Part shown: piece after piece, positions 20,439 through 29,600 of the stretch | Layout: the number at the start of each line of letters is the position of its first letter | How positions within the stretch are numbered: the stretch's first letter is position 1 | IMG/VR virus record: IMGVR_UViG_3300042453_004683 | Location: 1-64,000 of that record | Strand: one strand, 5' to 3' | DNA from: a virus | Length of the DNA stretch: 64,000 nucleotides | The notes under the pieces: model-generated | What the model saw: only the letters and a program-made list of their open reading frames with translations | What the model was told of the DNA's origin: nothing | Database searches by the model: none | Made by a program: the position numbers and the translations under genes

Positions 20439-22136
20439 ATGGACAAGAACCAGATCAAGGCCCTGGTCGGTCACCACATCTCGCGGTTCCAGAGCGACGA
20501 GCAGCGCCTGTTCCGCCTGTCGGGGGACTACTACAACGGCCGCTTCAACGCGCTGAACACCGCGCCGGACGGCACCTCGCGCACCGTTCGCGCCGAGCGG
20601 CAGGCGCCGACCGTGAACCTGGTGTTCGCCACCATCGAGAGCGTCCTCAACGCACTGACGCCCGCGACCCAGGCCGTCTACGCCAAGGGCATCACGCCCG
20701 AAGGTGAGGCCGTCCAGGAAGCCGTGGCCCACGTCATCAACGCGGAGCTGCGCCGCAACAAGTTCGTGAACGTCTGCCGGCTCACGCTGCTCGATGCGGC
20801 CATCCGTCGGCGGGGCATCTTCAAGACCGTCCTCCAGGCGGACATGGACCGGCCGGGTGAGTTCCGCGGCGTCACCATCGGGAACGTCCACCCCGCCACG
20901 CTGCTCTACGACCGCGACGCGCGGCTCGCGCAGGAGGTCTCCTACTGGGGTCAGTGCGTGCAGATGCCGTGGCGGGTGTTCACGCAGCGCATCGAGAACG
21001 GCAGCTACGCGCGCCCGGCCAAGGGCGTTCGGATGGAGCGCCGTATCGGGTGGATCGACGGCAGCGGTGTCGCCGGCCAGACGAACGCGACCGCCGAGGT
21101 GTTCGGCTACGCGATCGTGTGGGAGATCTACGACATGTTCAGCGGCAAGGTGATCCACTGGCACGAGGCCAGCGACACCGTGCTGCTGGAGAGCGACATC
21201 CAGGCGCACCCGTTCGCCATGTTCTCCCCGAACCACAACGGCGAGAACCTCGACGGCATCAGCGAGGTGGAGCTGATCCTCCCGCAGCAGGAGCAGATCA
21301 ACGACATCCGTCAGTTGTTCACCCAGGTGGCGTACCGGATGGTCCCGCGGATCATGTTCGACACGGGCATCGTCGACCAGAAGGAACTGGAGGCCATCCT
21401 CCAGGATGCCGCCGGGACCTTCCGCGGCGTCAAGCGCATGACGAACGCGATGGGCAAGACGATCCAGGACGCCTTCTACGCCGTGCCGATGGCGCAGATC
21501 CCCGACGGCCTCATCCAGATCGCGCGACTCCTGGAGGCGGACGCGCAGGTCGCCAGCGGGATGCTGATGCAGCAGCGCGGGCAGGCGCAGAACGTCCGCA
21601 CCGCGCAGGAGATGGCCGTCATGGCGAGCGCCAGCCGCGACCGCCTCAACACCCGAGCGGCGACCTTCAACGACGCGATCTCCGACGTCGCACGGCGGAC
21701 CTTCAACCTGATGGTCGAGTACGTCCCGGGGCCCTACCACTTCAAGGACCGCGACGACTGGAAGCGCGTCACCAACCTCGACCTCCGCAACTTCGACGGC
21801 GACCTGGAGTTGACCCCGTTCAGCCCGATCAGCAGCAACCCGCAGGCCCTTGCCGAGGTCCTCAGCGGGATGGCGAACTGGCTGACGCAGAACCCCGAGA
21901 TCGACCAGCGCAAGCTGACCGAGATGGTCCTCAGCGGCCTCGGCGTGCCCGTCACCCACGCCCTGATCCCGAAGGAGGAGAGCCTCCGCAAGCAGCAGGC
22001 CATGATCGCCCAGGCTGGCGGCGCTCCCGCCGGCGCCGCGATGATGGACCCCGCCGCGATGGAGGCCGCCGTCGCCGAGCAGGACGCGACCGCGCAGGTC
22101 GACCCCGCGATGGTGGCCGTTCCGCCCGGATCGTGA
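20439..22136 (+). CDS. Portal protein
   Basis: This 565-residue protein follows TerL, as portals usually do. Features fit: an N-terminal helical wing, APTVNLVFATIESVLNALT, a core with VHPATLLYDRDARLAQEVSYWGQ split over two strands, EVELILPQQEQINDIRQLF (clip/stem region) and a long helical C-terminal part with RTAQEMAVMASASRDRLN. The last 60 residues are Ala/Met-rich and may be a flexible tail. It forms the dodecameric channel for DNA entry in the family. Start ATG has a GAGGTG 10 nt upstream. Confidence 0.85.
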   Translation: MDKNQIKALVGHHISRFQSDEQRLFRLSGDYYNGRFNALNTAPDGTSRTVRAERQAPTVNLVFATIESVLNALTPATQAVYAKGITPEGEAVQEAVAHVINAELRRNKFVNVCRLTLLDAAIRRRGIFKTVLQADMDRPGEFRGVTIGNVHPATLLYDRDARLAQEVSYWGQCVQMPWRVFTQRIENGSYARPAKGVRMERRIGWIDGSGVAGQTNATAEVFGYAIVWEIYDMFSGKVIHWHEASDTVLLESDIQAHPFAMFSPNHNGENLDGISEVELILPQQEQINDIRQLFTQVAYRMVPRIMFDTGIVDQKELEAILQDAAGTFRGVKRMTNAMGKTIQDAFYAVPMAQIPDGLIQIARLLEADAQVASGMLMQQRGQAQNVRTAQEMAVMASASRDRLNTRAATFNDAISDVARRTFNLMVEYVPGPYHFKDRDDWKRVTNLDLRNFDGDLELTPFSPISSNPQALAEVLSGMANWLTQNPEIDQRKLTEMVLSGLGVPVTHALIPKEESLRKQQAMIAQAGGAPAGAAMMDPAAMEAAVAEQDATAQVDPAMVAVPPGS

Positions 22137-22142
22137 TAGGCT
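22114..22142 (+). promoter_or_regulatory. Candidate promoter TGGCCG-N17-TAGGCT
   Basis: It overlaps the portal stop codon and lies 27 nt before the zinc-ribbon gene. The -10 region repeats the CGTGATAGGCTACC string found before TerL. Confidence 0.5.
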
Positions 22143-22168
22143 ACCTCGCAACCGGAGCGTGCGCAAGC

Positions 22169-22564
22169 ATGAAGATCGTGGACTTCCAGTGCCAGGTCGC
22201 CGACTGCCGACATGTCGTCCTCGACAAGTTCGAGGACGAGTGCCCGAAGGTCTGCCCCTGGTGCGGCGGCGAGAACACCATGCGCCGCCGTCCGAGCACC
22301 GGGCGGAGCGCGACCACCAACGTCGACGGCGTGCCGGTCGACCTGGGCGACGGTCGGATCCTCTCCACCAAGGAGGAGAAGAACGCCTACCTGTCGGAGC
22401 TGCGGCGGCGCCACAACGACCCCTCGCTCCAGTTCGTCCCCCGCGACGCGGCCCGTGAACGGGTGATGTCGCAGGAGGCCGCCCACAAGGCGTACTCGTC
22501 GTACATGGCGAACGGCGACGTCGATCGCGCGCGCCGCGTGATGAACCGTCGGAGGCGCTCCTGA
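22169..22564 (+). CDS. Zinc-ribbon protein, 131 aa
   Basis: The N-terminus has a CxxxxC pair (CQVADC) and a CPxxCPWCGG-type knuckle (CPKVCPWCGGENT), together resembling the FmdB-like zinc ribbon. The remaining 90 residues are basic and helical (EEKNAYLSELRRRHN). It lies between portal and scaffold and overlaps the next start (TGATG). A role as assembly co-factor or regulator is possible; nothing in the sequence decides it. Confidence 0.8.
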   Translation: MKIVDFQCQVADCRHVVLDKFEDECPKVCPWCGGENTMRRRPSTGRSATTNVDGVPVDLGDGRILSTKEEKNAYLSELRRRHNDPSLQFVPRDAARERVMSQEAAHKAYSSYMANGDVDRARRVMNRRRRS

Positions 22565-22983
22565 TGGACGAATACTTCCCCGGGACGAAGATCCGCCGGA
22601 CGCCGCCGTCCGAGATCGTCCCCGCACGCGACTTCCCCCCGCTCTTTGCCGAGATCAGCCGCATCGCTGCCCTCGACGAGGAGCCCTCCCCCACCACCGG
22701 CGATGCCGGCGAGGTCAACATGGACGAGATGGAAGACAAGACCGACCCCGGCATGGCCGAGGGCAAGATGGAGAAGGGCGCCGAGGGCGCCAAGGGCGGC
22801 GCGGCCGGCGGCCTCGACGAACTGGCGAAGATGCTCGGCGTCACCCCCGAGCAGGCACAGCAGGTCATCGACCAGGCGGGCGTGCCCGCCGACGAGCTGC
22901 TCAAGATGCTCAAGGACAACCCCGCCATGCTGGCGCAGGTCCAGGGCGCCCTCGGCAAGAAGCCCAAGGCGAGCATGTACTGA
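22564..22983 (+). CDS. Acidic protein upstream of scaffold, 139 aa
   Basis: The protein has a Pro-containing N-terminus, a low-complexity Glu/Lys/Gly centre (about residues 50-80) and a helical C-terminal module (LDELAKMLGVTPEQAQQVI). It is translationally coupled to the zinc-ribbon gene. Family unknown; position suggests a head-assembly factor. Confidence 0.75.
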   Translation: MDEYFPGTKIRRTPPSEIVPARDFPPLFAEISRIAALDEEPSPTTGDAGEVNMDEMEDKTDPGMAEGKMEKGAEGAKGGAAGGLDELAKMLGVTPEQAQQVIDQAGVPADELLKMLKDNPAMLAQVQGALGKKPKASMY

Positions 22984-23020
22984 GCCGTCCGAGCAACAAC
23001 GGCTGCTGAACAACCACGGG

Positions 23021-23045
23021 AGGCCGGGCGCGATGGCCCCGGCCT
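23021..23045 (+). terminator. GC hairpin before scaffold gene
   Basis: AGGCCGGG and CCCGGCCT form an 8-bp stem with a 9-nt loop in the 84-bp gap before the scaffold start. No U-run follows. It may be a partial terminator or an mRNA-processing or stabilising hairpin. Confidence 0.55.
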
Positions 23046-23067
23046 TCCGCACAACGGAGGACGTCAC

Positions 23068-24087
23068 ATGGAACCCGAAGTCACCACCGAAGCCACCGTC
23101 GAGGCGGTCGCCGCCCCGGCCCCCGCCGCCGTCACCGAGGCGCCCGCCGCGGCCCCGCCGCCCGTCCCCGAGTGGAACGGGGAGATCAGCGGGCTCGACG
23201 CCGTGCTCGGCCTGCTGCCCGACCCGTCGCTCAAGGACGTCGTGCGCGCCGGCGTCAGCAAGGTGCGCGCCAACATGGACCGCGCCTTCCACAACAAGAG
23301 CCAGGAGCTGGCCGCCGAGCGCCGCCGCCTCGCGCAGGAGAAGTCCGACGCGCTGGCGCACATCCAGCAGGCCAAGGAGGCCGCGAAGCTGTGGGCCCAG
23401 GCCATCGAGGACGAGGAGGTCCAGGAGGTGCTCAGCGCGCTCCAGAACGACGCGGCCTACCAGATCGAGTTGCTCCAGGCCGAGCGTGACGAGGCGCGCG
23501 CCCAGGCCGAGGCTGCCAAGGCCCACATCGACAACGTGGCCGCTGCCGTCCGCGAGGCCCTCAGCCGCGAGTACGACGAGCGGGTGAACGCCCTGCGCGC
23601 CGAGCGGGAGAGCGAGCGCGCCGAGCTGGAGGCCGCCCGTGCGGCCCGCGCCCAGGCCGAGGCCGCGCAGACCAAGCTGCGGGAGGAGGAGGAGCGCCGC
23701 CAGATGGACGAGTACGCCCGCCGTATCACCGAGGCCGTCGAGGCCCACGGCGGCCTGCTCCCCGAGAACCAGCGGAACTTCGCCGTGCTGGAGCACTTCT
23801 TCCAGCCGGCGTCGAAGCAGGTCATGCTCGCCAAGGGGCTCACCAACGAGGACATCGACAAGATGTCCGACGAGGTGTACAACGCCCTGCTGGACGAGAC
23901 ATTCAAGGTCGCCGGCCGGATCGCCGCCGCGCTGCACCCGAAGCCGGCCTCGCCGCCCGTGCCCGCGAACCCGAACGCCGTCAGGCCCCCGGCGGTTGCC
24001 GAGGCGCTGGCGACGCAGAGCAAGTCCGGCAACGGCGCACTCACCGGCCTGCCGGCTCAGAAGAAGGTCGTCGCGTCGATCTACTGA
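23068..24087 (+). CDS. Scaffold-like coiled-coil protein, 339 aa
   Basis: After an Ala/Pro-rich leader (1-35) the protein is one long charged coiled coil (about 70-215, with AAERRRLAQEKSDALAH-type heptads), then a compact helical C-terminal part (about 225-300) and a Pro-rich tail. Acidic/basic coiled-coil proteins in the portal cluster are typically internal scaffolds that guide capsid assembly and leave afterwards. Unusually, the capsid gene is not downstream but divergent, 5 kb to the left. ATG has GGAGG 9 nt upstream. Confidence 0.75.
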   Translation: MEPEVTTEATVEAVAAPAPAAVTEAPAAAPPPVPEWNGEISGLDAVLGLLPDPSLKDVVRAGVSKVRANMDRAFHNKSQELAAERRRLAQEKSDALAHIQQAKEAAKLWAQAIEDEEVQEVLSALQNDAAYQIELLQAERDEARAQAEAAKAHIDNVAAAVREALSREYDERVNALRAERESERAELEAARAARAQAEAAQTKLREEEERRQMDEYARRITEAVEAHGGLLPENQRNFAVLEHFFQPASKQVMLAKGLTNEDIDKMSDEVYNALLDETFKVAGRIAAALHPKPASPPVPANPNAVRPPAVAEALATQSKSGNGALTGLPAQKKVVASIY

Positions 24088-24995
24088 GCCCGGCGGGGGA
24101 GGTCCAGCCCGGCGAGTAGCGCCTCCGCACTGCGCTGCCGCCGGGCGATCCGGGCGTTCGTGATGCGCGCCTGCTCCGCCATCTCGAACTCGAACAGCGC
24201 CTCACGCTCGACTTCGTAAGAGCGGTTGTCGGACGTGATGATCTGCATGGCGTCGAAGTCCAGGATGAAGTGGACCTCCAGCGGCTCGCCGTTGCTGCCC
24301 GTGAACAGCCCGGTGCGGGTCGTGTACTGCTCGATCCGCACCGGCGTGTGCGCGCCACGCGCGAACACGACCGCGACGAAGCCGTTGTCGAGCGCGCCGA
24401 GCGGGTTCTCGACCGCTCCGCGGTTGGGCGGACGCTTCACGTTGATGGCGTGCAGCGAGATCGAGGCGCCCGTCGCGTAGTGGGAGCAGATCTCGTCGAA
24501 CACGTCCTCGAAGATGACCGGCGAGTGCGCCACGGACGCCGATCCTGCGACCGAGGCCCACATCGGAGGCAGATCCAGGGGCCACACGTCGGACGCATCG
24601 ATCTCGATCACCTCCACGGGGTCGAGATCACCCTCCAGGAGGGGCTGAGTGGGTGCCGGCAGCGCCTCGACGGCCTTCACGGGCAGCGGCGGAGGCGTCA
24701 GCGCGACGATCGGGGCGGCCGATGGGACGATCACCGCCGCCAGAGGCGCCTTCACGGGCGCCGGCGTCGCGTAGAAGGGGCCGAGGCCCAGCGAGGCGAC
24801 CCGCTTCGGGCGGTACGCGCGCGGAAACAGCTCCGAGGAGCCCGCCGGGAGGTCCTTGGAGATCCCGAGGGCGTGCCGCGCGTAGGACGCGAGCAGATCG
24901 CCGGCCTGATCGCGGGTCAGGGGCGGCGCCCAGGGCGCCACGGAGGCGGAAACGGCCACGATCTCGTCGATCACGGCCTCGATCGAGGTGCTCAT
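24081..24995 (-). CDS. Unknown protein, 304 aa
   Basis: Its 3' end overlaps the scaffold gene tail to tail. The protein has a helical N-terminus, an Ala/Pro/Val-rich linker (about 75-120) and a C-terminal half with FHIxFDxD-like and charged helical segments (EREALFEFEMAEQARI). Last gene of a five-gene minus-strand operon starting at 26505. No family recognised. Confidence 0.75.
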   Translation of the reverse strand: MSTSIEAVIDEIVAVSASVAPWAPPLTRDQAGDLLASYARHALGISKDLPAGSSELFPRAYRPKRVASLGLGPFYATPAPVKAPLAAVIVPSAAPIVALTPPPLPVKAVEALPAPTQPLLEGDLDPVEVIEIDASDVWPLDLPPMWASVAGSASVAHSPVIFEDVFDEICSHYATGASISLHAINVKRPPNRGAVENPLGALDNGFVAVVFARGAHTPVRIEQYTTRTGLFTGSNGEPLEVHFILDFDAMQIITSDNRSYEVEREALFEFEMAEQARITNARIARRQRSAEALLAGLDLPRRAQ

Positions 24996-24998
24996 GTG

Positions 24999-25664
24999 TC
25001 AGTCCTGCGCGTTTCGGGGGCGGGTGATGTGGAAGCGGACGCCATCGAAGTCCACAGCGGGGCGCGAGAACACATCTTGCGTCTCCGTGTTGATGTAGAC
25101 GGCCGTGATCGGGAACTTCACGGGGTCGTCGGCCGTCCGGTTGGTCACCACGAGGATCTCGTAGGTGCTCCCACGCTTCGGATGACGCCAGAACTGGCCC
25201 GCGCGGACCGCGATGTGGTGTGCGGAGGCGTCGGCGGGCGCCGGAGACGAGGCGCTGGACGCCTCCGGGTCCACGGGGTAAGCGTACGGGACGTAGTTCT
25301 CGCGGTTGCAGCGCGGATCCGCTTCCAGGCCGAGGGCGTGGAAGCCCATCTGGCCCCACCAGTTCGCCTTCTCGCGGTCGCGCTCGGCGTCCTCGGCGGT
25401 CCCCTTGCGTCCTCGGCGCGCCGCGTACTTCATCTCGTGCGTGTCGCAGGCGTATGCGAACAGGTAGTCGGCGATGACGCGCTGCTCAGCATCGTTCTCG
25501 ATGGTCCAGAGGCCACAGGACGCGCCGGCACCGGCCACGAAGTAGGCTTCGTCGCGCATCAGATCGACGACTTCGCGTCCACCCTCGCTCACGTAGCGGG
25601 CCGGCACGCTGTCGAAGCCGGTGTTCAGGTCGTCGGGCTGGCCGCCATGCACCTCGGTGGACAT
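24999..25664 (-). CDS. Protein with DUF1653-like C-terminal part, 221 aa
   Basis: ATG at 25664 has GAGG 7-8 nt upstream and overlaps the previous stop (TGATG). The N-terminal 120 residues include LMRDEAYFVAGAGAS and a Trp-rich stretch (ANWWGQMGFHAL). The C-terminal segment GQFWRHPKRGSTYEILVV ... VYINTETQDVFSRP resembles small beta domains of the DUF1653 kind seen in phages. No activity is known; the similarity is from memory of the motif pattern. Confidence 0.72.
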   Translation of the reverse strand: MSTEVHGGQPDDLNTGFDSVPARYVSEGGREVVDLMRDEAYFVAGAGASCGLWTIENDAEQRVIADYLFAYACDTHEMKYAARRGRKGTAEDAERDREKANWWGQMGFHALGLEADPRCNRENYVPYAYPVDPEASSASSPAPADASAHHIAVRAGQFWRHPKRGSTYEILVVTNRTADDPVKFPITAVYINTETQDVFSRPAVDFDGVRFHITRPRNAQD

Positions 25665-25813
25665 CACCGCACCTCGCGGAGCAGACCGCCGGTCAGCGGG
25701 AGGAGGCCCATGAAGGCCATGAGCGGGTCATAGCCGAAGGCGTTGAGCGCGCGGGCGTTGAGGTAGATGGCGGCGACGCCAGCCACCATCAGGATCAGAC
25801 CGTTTCGGGACAT
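25664..25813 (-). CDS. Small membrane protein, 49 aa
   Basis: It has a single hydrophobic helix from about residue 6 to 20 and a second weaker one around 28-42. The ATG at 25813 starts 14 bp after the upstream stop and the stop overlaps the next start. Too small for family assignment; a single- or double-spanning membrane peptide is the safe description. Confidence 0.65.
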   Translation of the reverse strand: MSRNGLILMVAGVAAIYLNARALNAFGYDPLMAFMGLLPLTGGLLREVR

Positions 25814-25826
25814 GTTGCAAGCCCTC

Positions 25827-26222
25827 TCAGTTGTAGATGATGCCTTCCGGCGGCGCGTCGGTCTGTTCCTCGGCAGCCTCGGCGGCATCCTCCACGTACT
25901 CCATGACGCCCACGTTGACAAGGTGCAGCATGTGATTGCGCGCCTTCTCCGCGTCGCCTCCGAACCGCTCGATCATCGCGCGGATCGCCATGTCGAACAG
26001 GTCGTCGGCGGTCACGAACACGATGTCCGTGCGGGTCCGGGCACGCTTGACGACCTGGATCGCCACCGCGGCCGACATCGCCTCCTCGTCGTCGAGGTCC
26101 ACGCCGCTGTGGTCGAACGGGAGGAGCGCGAACACGGGCTCCTCCTCGCCCGTGGCGGGGTCGGTCCAGGTCGAGGTCTCGACGCAGACGTTGGCGAAGT
26201 GGAGGGTGTCGCGCTCAGCCAC
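25827..26222 (-). CDS. Unknown acidic protein, 131 aa
   Basis: The GTG at 26222 overlaps the last codons of the upstream gene, so I use it rather than the longer Arg/Pro-rich extension, which is an artefact of the tandem repeat in the other frame. Visible features: TDIVFVTADDLFDMAIRAM and a helix with ARNHMLHLVNVG, then an acidic tail. Function unknown. Confidence 0.75.
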   Translation of the reverse strand: MAERDTLHFANVCVETSTWTDPATGEEEPVFALLPFDHSGVDLDDEEAMSAAVAIQVVKRARTRTDIVFVTADDLFDMAIRAMIERFGGDAEKARNHMLHLVNVGVMEYVEDAAEAAEEQTDAPPEGIIYN

Positions 26223-26505
26223 CGGACGCCTCGACGGCGACGTCGGCGGAGGGGGCGTCGGACGCCTCGTCGACCACCTGGGTCTCGGCGGTGGCCTCGG
26301 AGGGGACCTGGATCGGGTCGGCGAGGGCCGGGACGGCCTCGACGGGGGCCTCGACGGGGGCCTCGACGGGGGCCTCGACGGGGGCCTCCACACCATCGAC
26401 CTTCACGTAGAGGGTGACGGCGCCGCTGGTCACGAGCGCGACGGCGCCGGCCAGGACGGTGAGGACGAAGGCGAGGATGCTGAGGTGGCGCTTGGAGAGG
26501 CTCAT
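26215..26505 (-). CDS. Membrane-anchored protein with VEAP repeats, 96 aa
   Basis: Residues 8-30 form one hydrophobic helix after a short basic N-terminus (SLSKRH), so it is probably an N-in single-pass membrane protein or uncleaved signal. Four VEAP tetrapeptides follow (about 38-56), encoded by a 12-bp tandem repeat, then an acidic tail. It heads a five-gene operon and its transcript has a structured leader. Confidence 0.75.
   Translation of the reverse strand: MSLSKRHLSILAFVLTVLAGAVALVTSGAVTLYVKVDGVEAPVEAPVEAPVEAPVEAVPALADPIQVPSEATAETQVVDEASDAPSADVAVEASGG
26340..26392. repeat. 12-bp tandem repeat encoding VEAP
   Basis: About four copies of a unit GACGGGGGCCTC lie inside the gene at 26215-26505. 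Copy-number changes would keep the frame. Confidence 0.85.
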
Positions 26506-26548
26506 GTCGGTGTCCTTGAGGGAAGCAGGTAGAAGCCAACCGGCGGAT

Positions 26549-26616
26549 GAGCGCCCCGTGCAGCGACCAGGAGAACGGACGGTCCTTGCTGCTGTCAGGG
26601 CTGCTACGGGGCGCTC
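26549..26616 (-). promoter_or_regulatory. Long hairpin in the 5' leader of the 26505 operon
   Basis: In the predicted transcript, an 11-bp arm (GAGCGCCCCGT with ACGGGGCGCTC) continues after one bulged A into 5 more pairs (GCAGC/GCTGC), closing a 35-nt loop. It starts about 10 nt after the expected transcription start and ends 44 nt before the ATG. Confidence 0.65.
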
Positions 26617-26631
26617 TCCGCTGGCAGATGG

Positions 26632-26660
26632 AGCGTAGCCCGGCAGCCGCGAGGCGTCAA
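26632..26660 (-). promoter_or_regulatory. Promoter TTGACG-N17-TACGCT
   Basis: Exact 17-bp spacing. The -35 overlaps the stop of the primase gene, and the promoter fires into the membrane-protein operon starting at 26505. Confidence 0.75.
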
Positions 26661-29600
26661 GCCACCTGACGTCGGCGGCCGTCGTGGATGACGACTTCGC
26701 CCGCGTCGCGGCCGGTCACCAGGGCCTTGTGAAGCCGCGCCTCGTGGTCGTTCACGATCCGCTCCTGCCACCGCTTGGCGAGGCCGTCGATCATCTCGAA
26801 GCGTGACATGTCCAGCGTGTAGGTGCGGTGGATGTCGCCGTCGGGGCCGCGGCTCCGCTTCGAGCGCAGCCGGAGACCAGCCGACCGGAGGATCGTCGAG
26901 AGCTGCTGGAAGTCGGACCGGTCGTTGCCGCCGGGGAGGTGGAGGCCCATCTCCGACTGCTCCTTCCGGGCAGCCGCCAGGAGGGTCGGCACGAGGCTCG
27001 GCGGGATCGGGCGAGCGTCGGTCAACAGCCCGTTCTTGCGCATCTCCGCCATCACGTTCGCCACAAGGCGGGCCTGCGGCAGCACCGCGCGGTAGGTGTA
27101 GATCGTCTCGCCGCGGGACCGATCGACCTCGAACATGCCGACCGCCTCGTGCTGCTGCCGCCGGATCAGGAACTGCTGCGCGTAGATCAGCACCTGCCGG
27201 TTCAGCTTGCCGCGGAGCGCCTCGGACACGATCTCCACCTTCTCGTCGTGCGCCGCGCCTTCGTACCGCTGGCCGAACGTCGTCGCGTACCGGGTCGCCA
27301 GCGCGCGGGTCGCCTCCTCCTTCGACCGGGGACCGTTCTTGTTCACGCGGTCCATCGTCGGCTCGTCCAGAAGCTCGGCCGTGGCGACCTCCTCGGCCTT
27401 CTTCCGGTGGATCTCGCGGACCTGCTCGCGCACCAGCTCGGCCTCGCCAGAGGCGTCCAGGGCGGGCCCGACCTTCCCTTCCAGGTCGGCGCCTTCCAGG
27501 AAGACGTGGCAGGTCTGGAGGCAGGCCATCGTCCAGGTGCGGCCCTGGTGGTAGCCGGACGCGATCGAGGCCGCCTGCGCGCAGCCGAGCACCTGGAGGT
27601 TCAGGTCCTGGTGGTACTCGCCGAGCAGGTACGCGGGCGTCACGTTCGAGAGCCGGAGCGCGATCGTCACCGCCTGCTCGTCCGCCTTGTACCGCTGGGT
27701 GATCGCCTGGGGCGACAGCTTCCACGACTCGTTCGCGCGAGACTCGGCCCACAGCGGATCGTGAGCGACGCCGGAGATGAAGATGCACTGGTCGACCGGG
27801 TGGCGGACGCGGTGAAGCATCTGCTCAACCACGGACGCGGATCCGATGAAGTCCTTGCCGACCAGGACGTGCCGGTGGTCGAACCAGTCGCGCTTGTCGA
27901 ACGAGACGCCGGTCGACATCGCGGTGTTGTAGACCAGGGCGTCGACGGCCAACGCCACCTGGCTGAAGTCCTCCGTCTCCTCGTCGCCTTCGGAGCCGAC
28001 GATCACCCGCGCGCGGCGACCCTCGCCCTGCTCGTCGAGGATCTCCTGGATCCGCATCCCGATGGACTGCGCCAGCTTCCGCTCGTAGACGGCCACGGCG
28101 ACACGCTTGCCCGCCTTCACCTGGCGCATGATCAGCTCGATGTGCCGGTCGTTGGAGGACTGCACCGGCTTCTCGTCCTCGTCGCCCTCGTAGATGGCCT
28201 CGACCTCGGCGAACTGCCACTTGTGCTTCGCCGAGGACCACTCCACGAACGGCGTCGGCATCTCGTCCAGGAGGCTCGCCCGCGCGGACAGGATGTCCTT
28301 GATCAGGTTCCGGGTGCCGAGGGAGGCGTGAGCGTCGGCCAAGATCACCTTGTCGGCGTACGCGCAGGAGGCCACCAGCGCGTTGTAGGCGGCCACCGCG
28401 TCGCGGGAGCGGAGCATCGACCAGATCTGCGTCAGCATCTGCTCGACCTCATCGACCAGGATCACGCTGCCGCGCGCCTTCCAGCCGCGGGCGACCGTCT
28501 TGAGCGCGGCGAACGAGCAGGACGTGTCCGCGTCCTCGACCTTCTTGCCAGACCCGCCGGCCGCGTGGTCGATGCCGAGTCGCTCCGCGAGGTTCTTCGC
28601 CAAAGAGACGAAGGGCGACACGGCCAAGATCCGCTGCCGGGCGGTCTTCGCGTCCTTGACAACGCGCTCCATCAGGTGGGTCTTGCCCGTGCCGGTCCGC
28701 GTCGTCAGCAGCAGACGATCAGGGATCTCCGCGGGGAACTCCGCATGGCCGCGCTCGTTGATGTCCAGCATCACCGGCGAGGTGAGGTAGGCACAGTCGC
28801 CGTTGACGTCGCGCTCAGGGATCGCCACCAGCCGGCGGGGCATGTTGTCGGTGCCGATCGTGATGTCCGGCATCGTGCCGTACTTCTCGAAGTCGAACCG
28901 GAACCGCGTGGAGCACTTGAAGCAGACGACCTGGGTGTGCAGGTCGGTGTGCCGGATGGACGTGTTCGACGCGCACAGCGGGCACGGCGAGCGATCCTCG
29001 GGCATCTCTGGCAGCGGCCAGAGGGCGCTCGCCCAGGTGCGGCCCGTGCGAGGCGCGACGGCAGCACGGTCCTTGTCCGCCTTCCGCTGCAAGTTCTCAG
29101 CCACGCGCTCGGCAAGGCGCCGACGGCGCAGCTCCGCCTGCGACACGCGCGGCACCTCCGGCGCCCAGGAAGCCTCAGCCGCGATGCGATCGAACCAGGG
29201 TTCGAGCGACACGACCTCATCGTGCGGCGCCGGGCTGGAGGAGTAGAGGCGGACCTGCTTGCCGGTGACGCGGTGGAGGCTGCCAGGCACCGGGAAGATG
29301 CGGGTGCCGATGTCCTTGGCCGAGTGGTCCCACCACCAGAGCGCGTCGCCCATGTGCGTGTGCCACGCCTTGATGACGGCCTTCATCTTGGTCGGGTTCC
29401 AGCGGGACGCGGGGAAGCCCTCCTCGGAGGGAAGCCAGTAGACGAGGCAGACACCGTGGCCGGTGTAGATGACGCGGTTGGGCCGCTCGGGCAGACCCGT
29501 CTTGGCCGCCTCCGCGCTGACCCGCAGCGCGAACTTGGTGCGCAGAAGCCACGCCACCACGTCGTCCTCGGACATCTCGTACAGCTTCGCCTTCCGCTCG

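Noticed and set aside
18633-23054. 1473-codon minus-strand frame across terL and portal
   Set aside because: TerL and portal on the plus strand have clear family motifs; the minus frame is a GC-driven artefact despite its length.
25827-26396. 189-codon version of the 131-residue gene
   Set aside because: The extra N-terminus is Arg/Pro repeat produced by reading the VEAP repeat in another frame; the GTG at 26222 fits operon overlap.
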